This document shows, piece by piece, positions 9,042 to 17,360 of a stretch of DNA of 64,000 nucleotides. This DNA is from Acidisarcina sp. (lineage in GTDB: Bacteria; Acidobacteriota; Terriglobia; Terriglobales; Acidobacteriaceae). The position numbers and the translations under genes were made by a program. Each line of letters opens with the position of its first letter. Positions within the stretch are counted from its first letter, which is position 1. Below the pieces are notes generated by a model. It did no database searches, had not been told where the DNA came from, and saw only the letters and a program-made list of their open reading frames with translations. The stretch lies in assembly GCA_035539175.1 (NCBI GenBank), contig DATLIY010000009.1, forward strand, positions 434,001 to 498,000, in the 5' to 3' direction.

Positions 9042-10519
9042 AAAATACCTTCGGCTGGGTAGAACGCCGCGTTCAGTTGGAAGAGTCTATCAAGGACGCT
9101 GCGTTGCACCCTGTCCCACGCAATACGGCCAGCTGGTGGTACGTATTCGGCAGCGCCTCGTTCGTGCTGCTGTTGCTGCAAATCGTCACCGGGGTCCTGC
9201 TGGCGATCGTCTATGTGCCCTCGGCGGGAAACGCGTGGAACAGTCTCGACGTGCTCAACCACCAGTTGACGCTGGGCTGGTTCCTGCGCGCCATGCACGG
9301 CTGGGGATCGAACTTCATGATCGCCGTGGTGCTGATCCACATGGCCCAGGTCTTCCTCTTTGGCGCATATAAGTTTCCCCGCGAGCTCACCTGGATCCTC
9401 GGCGTCTTCCTGCTGCTGATGACCTTGGGAATGGCGTTTACCGGCCAGGTGCTGCGCTTTGACCAGGATGCTTATTGGGGCCTCGGAATCGGCGCCTCCA
9501 TAACCAGCCGCATCCCATTTATCGGCGGCTCGCTGGTGCATCTCCTGCTCGGCGGTCCAATCATAGCCGGCGCCACGCTCTCGCGCTTCTTTGCGCTGCA
9601 TGTCTTCGTCATTCCCGGCACCATGCTGCTCTTCGCTTTCCTGCATGTGTGGATGGTGCTCAAGCTTGGAATCAATGAGTGGCCAATGCCGGGCCGCATC
9701 GTTCGCCGCGAAACCTATATCCAGGAGTACCACAACCTTACCCAGAAGGATGGCGTTCCATTCGTTCCCGATGCCTTCTGGAAAGACCTTGTCTTCTCCG
9801 GGATGATTCTGCTTGCGGTTGCGGTTTGCGCTGTCTGGTTCGGCCCCAATGGCCCCGGCGGCCAGCCTGACCCGACGATCATCCAGACCGCGCCAAAACC
9901 AGACTTCTTTTTCCTCTGGATCTACGCGGTTCTTTCCTACCTGCCCCCGAGTCTGGAGACTCCCTTTGTCCTGATCGCTCCCATCATCGGGGTGGCGATC
10001 CTGCTGGGGCTTCCCTTTGTTGCGGGACAGGGCGAGAAGAGCTGGCACCGCCGTCCAGTCGCGGTATTGACGGTGATGACGGTTGCCGTGGGCTTCGTGG
10101 TTCTTACGCATCTCGCCAGCTTCGCTCCCTGGAGCCCGCAGATGGATGCGTGGAGTGGCGACCCGATTCCGACAAAATATCTGCATGCTGCGACTCCGGT
10201 CGAGCGTCAGGGCGCAGTCGTCTTCCAGGCCAAGCAGTGCCGCAATTGTCATCAGCTTGGCGGAACGGGTGGCGAACGCGGTCCGGCGCTGGATGCCGTT
10301 GCCACGCGCCTCACGGAGGATCAGCTCATCCGCCAGGTCATCCAGGGCGGCGGGAATATGCCTGCGTATGGCAAGAATCTCTCGCCGGCAGAAGTGACGG
10401 CACTGGTGCGCTTCCTCGAAACGCTTCGCCCCGAAGGGGAGCAACCCGCGCGTGACGCATCGCAACAAGCTGTAACAACAGGTACTATGGGCCCGCAGCA
10501 ACCTGCCGGGCAACGCTAG
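9029..10519 (+). CDS. Cytochrome b with fused C-terminal cytochrome c domain
   Basis: A 496-residue core subunit of the quinol-oxidising complex. Heme b ligands are His90 and His104 in one helix and His191 and His206 in another. The 15-residue step of the second pair is the cytochrome b6f-like spacing rather than the mitochondrial 14. A subunit IV-like part follows, and then a cytochrome c domain with heme site C404-R-N-C-H408. At the place of the quinol-site PEWY/PDWY motif I read PDFF (about residue 291). With the Rieske and diheme genes this forms a complete bc complex. ATG at 9029 is used although it lies inside the Rieske gene. Confidence 0.92.
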   Translation: MRWLKNTFGWVERRVQLEESIKDAALHPVPRNTASWWYVFGSASFVLLLLQIVTGVLLAIVYVPSAGNAWNSLDVLNHQLTLGWFLRAMHGWGSNFMIAVVLIHMAQVFLFGAYKFPRELTWILGVFLLLMTLGMAFTGQVLRFDQDAYWGLGIGASITSRIPFIGGSLVHLLLGGPIIAGATLSRFFALHVFVIPGTMLLFAFLHVWMVLKLGINEWPMPGRIVRRETYIQEYHNLTQKDGVPFVPDAFWKDLVFSGMILLAVAVCAVWFGPNGPGGQPDPTIIQTAPKPDFFFLWIYAVLSYLPPSLETPFVLIAPIIGVAILLGLPFVAGQGEKSWHRRPVAVLTVMTVAVGFVVLTHLASFAPWSPQMDAWSGDPIPTKYLHAATPVERQGAVVFQAKQCRNCHQLGGTGGERGPALDAVATRLTEDQLIRQVIQGGGNMPAYGKNLSPAEVTALVRFLETLRPEGEQPARDASQQAVTTGTMGPQQPAGQR

Positions 10520-12799
10520 ATGTCTTCCGCAGTACAAGCGGCTCTCGCTTCCTGGGCCTTTCCGCCGTGGATCAGTGTCTCTCTGCTACTCACAGCACTG
10601 ATCTACTGGCGGGGATGGCGCAAGCTGCAGTTCACGCGCCCCGCATCCTTCCCGGTCTGGAGACTTGCCTGCTTCTGGACGGGGCTTCTCACCCTGTGGC
10701 TGGCGGTTGCCTCACCTCTCGACTCCCTTGGCGGCATGCTGCTTTTTCTGCACATGACACAGCACCTCGTGCTCATGTCTGTCGCTCCCCCGCTGATCCT
10801 GCTTGGAGCGCCCGTAGTGCCTCTGCTCCGCGGCCTTCCTCGCTCGTTTGTGCGCGAGGCACTTGGCCCATTTTTCAGCATGGGAGTTCTGCATAAGCTG
10901 GGCAGCTTCCTCACCCGCCCTGCCGTCGGTTGGCTGGCGATGAACCTCACCTACATAGGGTGGCATTTAACCCCGGCCTATGAACTCGCTCTGCACTCCC
11001 CCGCCTGGCATGAGGTGGAGCACGCCTTCTTCTTCTTTTCCTGCATCCTCTTCTGGTGGCCGATCATTCTCCCCTGGCCCAGCGTCGCCCGCGGTTCGCG
11101 CTGGCTGATCTTGCCATATCTGGTCACCGCCGACCTGGTGAACACCGGGCTCTCCGCATTCTTCTGCTTCGCTGGCCGGACGCTTTACCCCACCTACAGC
11201 GAAGTCCCGCGGCTCTTTGGCCTTACGGCATTGCAGGATCAGATCGCAGCCGGAGCACTCATGTGGGTCATCGGCTCGACTATTTTTCTGGTCCCCGCAG
11301 GCTGGATCACGCTGCAGTTGCTTTCGCCAAAGCTGACGTCCCGGCAAGAGGCTGCCGTTCCACGGCGCGTGCCGCGGCCCGTTGATTCGCGGCCCTTCGA
11401 CCTGTTGCGCGTCCCCCTGATCGGATGGCTCCTGCGCGCCCGCTACGGACGCATGGGCCTGCAGGCCATCACGCTGGCGATTGCCATTGTGGCGATTCTC
11501 CACGGCCTGTTTGGCCACCCCATGGGCTCGATGAACCTCGCGGGAATCGTGCCCTGGACCTATGCGCGTGCACTCGGAGTCATAGCTCTGCTTGCCGCCG
11601 GCAACCTCTTCTGCATGGCCTGCCCCTTCACCCTGCCACGCGAGCTGGGCCATCGGATGGGCCTGGCAACGCGAACCTGGCCTGTCTGGCTGCGGAATAA
11701 GTGGCTGAGTGCATTCCTGCTGGTCTTTCTCTTCTGGATGTTTGAAGCATTTACCTTCTGGGATCAGCCTGCACGCACGGCCTGGATCGTGATTGCCTAC
11801 TTTGTAGCTGCCTTTGTTACAGATACCTTTTTCCGCGGGGCGAGTTTCTGCAAATATGTCTGTCCCATTGGCCAGTTCAACTTTGTCAGTTCCCTGCTTT
11901 CTCCGCTTGAAGTGAAGTCCGCAAGTCCCAGCGTATGCTCCAGTTGCAAGACGCATGATTGCATCGCCGGAAATGAGCGGCAGCGCGGGTGCGAACTGCA
12001 GCTCTTCATTCCGCAGAAGACCGGGAACATGGATTGCACCCTCTGTATGGACTGCGTCAAGGCATGCCCCCATGACAACATCGTGATTGCGGCTGGGCCT
12101 CCCGCACGCGATCTGCTCATCGATCCTGTGCGTTCTTCCATTGGCCGGCTCTCTTCCCGCGTCGATATCGCAACAGTCGCTTTAGTGGTTGTATCGGCAG
12201 CATTCGCAACCAGCGCGGTCATGGTCGAGCCAGTCTCCGCCTGGCTGCAACATATCGGCGGTCTCATGCCCGGCTATAGCGCTCTGGCGACCAGCTTTGT
12301 AGCGTCCTTCCTGCTCCCCGCAACCCTGCTGCTTATAACTGTCGCCGCGGCCTATGCTGTTTGGAAGTTCTCCCAGTCACCACAGCCAGCACGCGTCCTC
12401 TTTTGCCGCCTCTCGCTAGCGCTGCTTCCGCTTGGACTGGGCATGTGGGCTGCACATCTTCTCTTCCACCTGCTCAGCGGCTGGAGCACGCTGGTTCCCG
12501 GGGTGCAACAGGCCGCCATCGACCTTGGCATCTTCGCCCTGGGCAGGCCGCAATGGGGCGCGGCTATGAGTAGCCCGTTGACCGCCAATGGTATGCTTCT
12601 GCTGCAACTGCTCATCCTCGATGGCGGGCTGCTGCTCTCGCTCTATGTGGGGTGGCGCGTGGTTCGCGGAATGATCGGCGGAATTGTGCGCCCGGCATGC
12701 TCTATGCTGCCGTGGGCCGCAGTGGTTGCTTCGCTCTATGCTGTGGGTATATGGATACTGCTGCAGCCAATGCAGATGCGAAACATGGTACATGGATGA
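10520..12799 (+). CDS. CtaG-like oxidase assembly protein fused to a NapH/CcoG-like polyferredoxin
   Basis: A 759-residue membrane protein starting directly after the cytochrome b stop. Residues 1 to about 290 match the caa3 CtaG family (seven helices, MTQHLVLMSVAPPL, WHLTPAYE), linked to copper delivery to the oxidase. The second half has helices with two C-x3-C-P motifs (CMACP near 365, CKYVCPIGQ near 444), as in NapH/NosR/CcoG proteins. It also has two likely [4Fe-4S] sites: C-x2-C-x4-C-x8-C near 473 and CTLCMDCVKACP near 508. More helices follow. Fusion of the two modules is unusual. A role in reducing copper or cysteines during CuA/CuB assembly is inferred. Confidence 0.85.
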   Translation: MSSAVQAALASWAFPPWISVSLLLTALIYWRGWRKLQFTRPASFPVWRLACFWTGLLTLWLAVASPLDSLGGMLLFLHMTQHLVLMSVAPPLILLGAPVVPLLRGLPRSFVREALGPFFSMGVLHKLGSFLTRPAVGWLAMNLTYIGWHLTPAYELALHSPAWHEVEHAFFFFSCILFWWPIILPWPSVARGSRWLILPYLVTADLVNTGLSAFFCFAGRTLYPTYSEVPRLFGLTALQDQIAAGALMWVIGSTIFLVPAGWITLQLLSPKLTSRQEAAVPRRVPRPVDSRPFDLLRVPLIGWLLRARYGRMGLQAITLAIAIVAILHGLFGHPMGSMNLAGIVPWTYARALGVIALLAAGNLFCMACPFTLPRELGHRMGLATRTWPVWLRNKWLSAFLLVFLFWMFEAFTFWDQPARTAWIVIAYFVAAFVTDTFFRGASFCKYVCPIGQFNFVSSLLSPLEVKSASPSVCSSCKTHDCIAGNERQRGCELQLFIPQKTGNMDCTLCMDCVKACPHDNIVIAAGPPARDLLIDPVRSSIGRLSSRVDIATVALVVVSAAFATSAVMVEPVSAWLQHIGGLMPGYSALATSFVASFLLPATLLLITVAAAYAVWKFSQSPQPARVLFCRLSLALLPLGLGMWAAHLLFHLLSGWSTLVPGVQQAAIDLGIFALGRPQWGAAMSSPLTANGMLLLQLLILDGGLLLSLYVGWRVVRGMIGGIVRPACSMLPWAAVVASLYAVGIWILLQPMQMRNMVHG

Positions 12800-13311
12800 A
12801 GCGCTGGATAGTCTTGCTGATGATGATCGCGCTCACTGGCACCGCCTATGCGGATGGCGGACGAGTGCGACTGCAGCAGGCTTCCGGGGATTTCGTCATT
12901 ACGCTGTTCACCTCTCCCGAGCCGCTCACGACGGGCGAAGCCGACTTCAGCGTTCTGGTTCAGGATCGCTCCACGCAGCAGGTTGTCCTCGATGCCCTGG
13001 TCGACCTTGAACTACGCTCTCCATCCGGAGAAGCGGAAACCTCCTTCCTGACGCACGGCGGCGCAAGCAACAAGATTTTGCAGGGCGCCACGGTCCGCCT
13101 GCCACGAACAGGAACGTGGCGGGCTACTGTCATGGTGCATCGAGGAGCGGAGAAAGCGGCATGTTCGACATCGTTCGATGTCGCGGCCAGTCACTCAAGA
13201 AGAACCCTCGTCCTGATCTTCCTGATCCTGCCACTGCTGGTAATTGCGCTCTTCCTCGTTCACCAGGCACAGCGCTTCCGGCAGGCTTCTCCGCTAAGAC
13301 AAGACAGATAA
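12796..13311 (+). CDS. Small exported protein with YtkA/FixH-like beta domain and C-terminal helix
   Basis: A 171-residue protein: signal peptide (MKRWIVLLMMIALTGTAYA), a beta-sandwich-like middle with the pattern FVITLFTSPEPLTTGEADF, and a C-terminal membrane helix. The pattern resembles YtkA-like or FixH-type domains found near oxidase and copper-assembly genes. A longer frame starts at 12652, but ATG at 12796 overlaps the CtaG-fusion stop by four bases (ATGA) and begins a good signal peptide. It probably helps oxidase or copper-site assembly, judging from the operon. It is the last gene of the respiratory operon and meets the next gene tail to tail after 16 bases. Confidence 0.75.
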   Translation: MKRWIVLLMMIALTGTAYADGGRVRLQQASGDFVITLFTSPEPLTTGEADFSVLVQDRSTQQVVLDALVDLELRSPSGEAETSFLTHGGASNKILQGATVRLPRTGTWRATVMVHRGAEKAACSTSFDVAASHSRRTLVLIFLILPLLVIALFLVHQAQRFRQASPLRQDR

Positions 13312-13327
13312 GACGCAGTTCTCCTGC

Positions 13328-13777
13328 CTATTTCGGCGCTGGCGTAATGTCCGTGACCGGTAGATCCCAGTGACTCAGCAATATCTCGAAGCGTCTCTGC
13401 TCTTCCCGCTTATATCTCTCCTTATCCGGCCAAAGCTGCCGGATCGATGCGTTCTCCTGCGGATCGGGAGTGGTTGCCGCGGTGGAGTTTTTAAACTGGA
13501 TCGTGACGCGATAATCCCAGCGCGCCTCTTCCGTCATGTGGTTGGCAGGAGTCTCAATCTTCACTGAGACCATCCTTCCCTCCTGCACTCCCTTTTGCAG
13601 CAGCGGGTAATGGTTGCGGAGAAAGAGGTCTAGGAATTCCTGCTGATGCCCCCACTGAACCTTGTAGTAGTACTCCATCGTGTAGGGGTGGTCCGCCGCA
13701 ACCTGCGGGGGAGCCCCTTGTGCGAACAACGGTATGGTAAACACCGCAAACAAGAGAACCATGACTGCACGCTTCAT
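13328..13777 (-). CDS. Exported protein of unknown function
   Basis: A 149-residue protein with a clear signal peptide (MKRAVMVLLFAVFTIPLFA, cut near AQG). The mature part is rich in aromatic and charged residues (YTMEYYYKVQWGHQQEF), with no cysteine or known catalytic pattern. The frame extends five codons further to a GTG at 13792, but the AGGAGG ribosome binding site lies inside that extension and fits ATG at 13777. It is a single gene between convergent and divergent neighbours. I do not recognise the family. Confidence 0.75.
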   Translation of the reverse strand: MKRAVMVLLFAVFTIPLFAQGAPPQVAADHPYTMEYYYKVQWGHQQEFLDLFLRNHYPLLQKGVQEGRMVSVKIETPANHMTEEARWDYRVTIQFKNSTAATTPDPQENASIRQLWPDKERYKREEQRRFEILLSHWDLPVTDITPAPK

Positions 13778-13985
13778 CCATCCCTCCTTCACTCCGGTAG
13801 AGTCCGCGAAATCCGTGGCGGGAGCACGTCATCATTCTTAGCTACAACCCCGCAACTGCACAACGGGAAACAGTCCGGGCGCGGCAACCATGCCCTGCGG
13901 AGCATCGGAGCCCCACGAGGAAATAGGGGATCTGCGGCGGTGTTCTCTGCGCCGCGATTGTGCAAAAATGAGAGGATAAACTCCC

Positions 13986-15668
13986 ATGCCGAACCCAAAT
14001 ACACCCGAGTCCGAACCCACCCCCGAGTCTAATGAGTCCTTTGGCGACCTTCTTTCTCAGTATGAGCAGAGCCATTCGCGCGAGGCAGAAGGCGGCGCGA
14101 AGCAGTTGCTGGGCACCGTCGTCGCTGTCACTGCCGATTCCGTGTTGCTCGATATCGGCTTCAAGAGCGAAGGCATCCTGCCCCTTGCACCGTTCCAGGC
14201 CGCCGGAGAAACGGTAACCCCCGGCGATACCTTTCAGGTCTCGGTCAAGGGCCGCGATGCCGATGGATACTACGAGCTATCCCGCTTTAAGACTGCCTTG
14301 CCGAAGGATTGGTCAGCGTTAGAGCGCGCCTTCGCGGACAAGACGACGATCATGGGAACAGTGACGGGCGTCGTCAAGGGTGGCCTGCACGTGGATGTGG
14401 GAGTACGCGCCTTTATGCCCGCTTCGCGAAGCGGGGTGCGCGATGCCGCCGAAATGGAGAAGCTCGTCGGCCAGGAGATTCGCTGCCGCATCATTAAGCT
14501 CGATGTCGCCGACGAAGATGTAGTTGTCGATCGCCGCGTGGTTACGGAAGAAGAAGAGCGCGCAACCAGGGAGCAGCGTTACTCCGCGATGAAAGAAGGC
14601 GATACGGTCCATGGCGAGGTACGCAGCCTGACCGACTATGGCGCCTTCGTCGATCTCGGCGGTGTGGACGGCTTGCTGCATGTGAGCGACCTGAGCTGGG
14701 CCCGCGTCACCAAGCCATCGGACGTGCTCACGGTAGGGCAGGAAGTTGAAGTCCGGGTCCTCAAAATCGATCAGGAGAAGCGGCGTATTTCCCTTGGAAT
14801 GAAGCAGCTTCAGCCCCATCCATGGGATTCTCTCGCCGAGAAGTACAAGGTCGGCGACCGCATACGCGGCACGGTAACGCGCGTTATGGACTTCGGTGCA
14901 TTCGTAGAGCTCGAGCCCGGCGTTGAGGGCCTGATCCATATCTCAGATATGTCCTGGGCCAGAAGAGTGCGAACTGCCGGCGATGTTGTGAAGCAAGGCG
15001 AGACGGTTGAAGCAGTACTCCTCGGACTGGATCTAGCCGAACGGCGGATTTCGCTGGGGCTCAAGCAGGCATTGGGCGATCCGTGGGCAGAAGCTGCTCA
15101 GAAATATCCCACGGGCACGGTAATCGAAGGCCCGGTTACCAGCATCACGAAATTTGGCGCATTTGTGCAGCTTGCTGAGGGCGTCGAGGGCATGATCCAC
15201 GTGAGTGAGATCAGCGCGGAAAAGCGCATCAATCATCCGCAGGATGTTCTTAAGCTGGGTCAGGTGGTCAAGGCCCAGGTGCTGGAGATCGACAAGGAAA
15301 AACGCCAGCTCCGCCTGAGCATGAAGCAACTCGTCCCCACCAGCCTCGACGAATTTCTTGCCGAACACAAGCCGGGCGATGATGTAACAGGTCGCATTCT
15401 CGAAGTCTCTAACGGAAAAGCGCGCGTAGAACTGGGGGAAGGCATCCAGGCAAGTTGCAGCCTTCCCGCCCAGAGCGCTGCTGCCACGCAACCGGAATCC
15501 AAGGCAGACCTTGCATCGCTCAGCGCAATGCTCAAGGCTCGTTGGAAGGGCGCCGCTTCCAGCAATGCGCCCGGACCGGATATCGTTCGCAGCGGAGAGA
15601 TTCGCAGCTTCCGAATAACGAAGCTGGATCCTGCAACGAAGGCTATCGAGCTGGAATTGCTGCAATAG
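13986..15668 (+). CDS. rpsA: Ribosomal protein S1 (six S1 RNA-binding domains)
   Basis: A 560-residue protein made of six S1 OB-fold repeats, beginning roughly at residues 38, 120, 205, 290, 377 and 465. Repeats 3 to 5 have the classic pattern G-A-F-V-D-L-G with G-L-(L/I/M)-H-(V/I)-S (for example DYGAFVDLGG and GLLHVSDLSWA). The first two and the last are more divergent, as in other S1 proteins that use them for ribosome contact. Length and domain count match bacterial S1, which brings mRNA to the 30S subunit. Tex-like proteins carry a single S1 domain, so that option is excluded. Confidence 0.9.
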   Translation: MPNPNTPESEPTPESNESFGDLLSQYEQSHSREAEGGAKQLLGTVVAVTADSVLLDIGFKSEGILPLAPFQAAGETVTPGDTFQVSVKGRDADGYYELSRFKTALPKDWSALERAFADKTTIMGTVTGVVKGGLHVDVGVRAFMPASRSGVRDAAEMEKLVGQEIRCRIIKLDVADEDVVVDRRVVTEEEERATREQRYSAMKEGDTVHGEVRSLTDYGAFVDLGGVDGLLHVSDLSWARVTKPSDVLTVGQEVEVRVLKIDQEKRRISLGMKQLQPHPWDSLAEKYKVGDRIRGTVTRVMDFGAFVELEPGVEGLIHISDMSWARRVRTAGDVVKQGETVEAVLLGLDLAERRISLGLKQALGDPWAEAAQKYPTGTVIEGPVTSITKFGAFVQLAEGVEGMIHVSEISAEKRINHPQDVLKLGQVVKAQVLEIDKEKRQLRLSMKQLVPTSLDEFLAEHKPGDDVTGRILEVSNGKARVELGEGIQASCSLPAQSAAATQPESKADLASLSAMLKARWKGAASSNAPGPDIVRSGEIRSFRITKLDPATKAIELELLQ

Positions 15669-15898
15669 ACTGACATGCAAAGAGTTATAAGGTCAGGCCA
15701 CCCTTCTCTGAGTTGGCAGCGGCAAGATCGCACAGTTGTGTGCGGCCGTGTGCTGTCAATGATTCCTGGATGAATAGATTCTCTGCGTGCTGGGGAATCA
15801 AGCCCAGGGTGACCGCAGTCACTTCTTCCCACGCAGCCAGAGGATACGATGGGGATCAGGCTCATAGGAGCCGAAGTCTGAGTTGGAAGGGAAGATGT

Positions 15899-17293
15899 AT
15901 GGATTTGGGGTTTATTGAGAGCAAGACATACGACGAAATTTCAATTGGTGATACCGCCCGGACAGAGCATGTTCTGACCGCGGATGACGCGATGGCCTTT
16001 GCCTCAATTTGTGGATTCGACTCTGTTCTGAATTCTGAGCAGCTTATCGAGCGTACGGGAGGAGTGCCTCCCACCGGACCAAACATGTGGTGCGCGTCGT
16101 TGATCTCCGGCCTCTTCAGCATGAATATTCCAGGTCCCGGATGCACGCTTACCAACGTATCGCTCTCCTTCCAAAATCGCATCCGCGTTGGAGAACGCAT
16201 CCTCGTCAAGGTGCAGGTTACTTCCAAGGAGGAGGCTACGAAAAGCGTCCACTTTGATTGCGAGGCAACTAGTAGTGATGGCAAACCTATCTTCTCGGGC
16301 AACGCTCAGCTCATCGCACCGCCTGTAAAGCTTCGCTGGTCCACGCTGCCGGTTCCCCAGTTGACTGTGCACGATCCTTATCGGCGCTACCATACCCTGA
16401 TCGCCCGTGCGACATCCAAGCCCACGGTTAAGACAGCGGTTGTCTGGCCATGCGACAAGGTATCGCTCGGCGGCTGCATGCAGGCATTTCGGGATAAGTT
16501 GATTGTGCCGGTGTTGGTTGGCCCTGCTGACAGAATCCGCAGCCTTGCAGAGTCCATGAAGATTGACCTGGGCGACGTCCAGATCGTGGATGTTGCCGAA
16601 AGCCGCACGGCTGCCGTGAAGGGGGTTGAGCTGGCTCGTAAGGGAGAGGTTCAGATGCTCATGAAGGGCTCCCTGCACACCGATGAACTCATGAGCGCCG
16701 TAGTTTCACGCGAAGGCGGAATGCGCACGGGACGCCGCATCAGCCACGTGTTTGCCCTGGACGTGCCGGCCTATCACAAGACGCTCTTCGTCACCGATGC
16801 GGCCATCAACATCCAGCCGGACCTGGAGACCAAGATCAGCATCCTGCAGAACGCGATCGACATGATGACAACGCTCGAGGTGCCGAATCCGAAGGTCGCC
16901 ATCTTGTCGGCGGTCGAGTCCGTAAACCCGGCCATCCCGTCCACCCTCGATGCCGCCGCCCTCTGCAAGATGGTCGATCGCGGACAGATCACCGGAGCTA
17001 TCGTCGATGGTCCACTGGCCTTCGACAATGCTATTTCAAGCGATGCCGCACGGATCAAGAAGATCAACTCTCCCGTTGCAGGCGATGTCGATCTGCTGAT
17101 GGTCCCCAATCTGGAAGCCGGAAATATCCTCTTTAAGCAGCTCCAATATCTGGCGGGTGCATTGGCAGCGGGAGTCGTGGTGGGAGCCAAGGTTCCAATC
17201 GTGCTGACCAGCCGCGCCGACGGAGAGCTGGCCCGAATGGCAAGTTGCGCCCTCGGCGTTCTGCTCGCTAAACCCGCCCCGGTCCTGGCCTAG
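15899..17293 (+). CDS. Bifunctional MaoC-like hydratase / phosphate acetyltransferase fusion
   Basis: A 464-residue protein in two parts. Residues 1 to about 140 are a MaoC-type hot-dog domain (FIESKTYDEISIGD, then DDAMAFASICGF with the Asp/His hydratase region altered to Asp and Cys). Residues about 160 to 464 are a phosphate acetyl/butyryltransferase domain (PVLVGPADRIRSLAE, VQMLMKGSLHTDELM, DGPLAFDNAIS, QLQYLAGALAAGVVVGAKVP). It probably converts acyl-CoA and phosphate to acyl phosphate. The ATG at 15899 follows GGAAGGGA; an open frame back to 15713 has no family resemblance. It stands alone, with a strong terminator after it. Confidence 0.88.
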   Translation: MDLGFIESKTYDEISIGDTARTEHVLTADDAMAFASICGFDSVLNSEQLIERTGGVPPTGPNMWCASLISGLFSMNIPGPGCTLTNVSLSFQNRIRVGERILVKVQVTSKEEATKSVHFDCEATSSDGKPIFSGNAQLIAPPVKLRWSTLPVPQLTVHDPYRRYHTLIARATSKPTVKTAVVWPCDKVSLGGCMQAFRDKLIVPVLVGPADRIRSLAESMKIDLGDVQIVDVAESRTAAVKGVELARKGEVQMLMKGSLHTDELMSAVVSREGGMRTGRRISHVFALDVPAYHKTLFVTDAAINIQPDLETKISILQNAIDMMTTLEVPNPKVAILSAVESVNPAIPSTLDAAALCKMVDRGQITGAIVDGPLAFDNAISSDAARIKKINSPVAGDVDLLMVPNLEAGNILFKQLQYLAGALAAGVVVGAKVPIVLTSRADGELARMASCALGVLLAKPAPVLA

Positions 17294-17314
17294 CCTCTCA
17301 ACCTGCAGTCTCTT

Positions 17315-17352
17315 GACACCGTGCCGTACTCGGCACGGTGTCATTTTCTTTG
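17315..17352. terminator. Bidirectional intrinsic terminator
   Basis: A perfect 12-base stem (GACACCGTGCCG, loop TACT, CGGCACGGTGTC) at 17315-17342 is followed by ATTTTCTTT. It sits between two convergent genes, the MaoC-Pta fusion (plus) and the beta-propeller (minus). Confidence 0.85.
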
Positions 17353-17360
17353 CGCAGTCT

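Noticed and set aside
8978-10537. A 519-codon frame antisense to cytochrome b
   Set aside because: It is a shadow of a conserved membrane protein, rich in His, Gln and Arg, with no family likeness.
10967-12073. A 368-codon frame antisense to the CtaG fusion
   Set aside because: Opposite-strand composition of a hydrophobic gene gives charged nonsense, with no motif.
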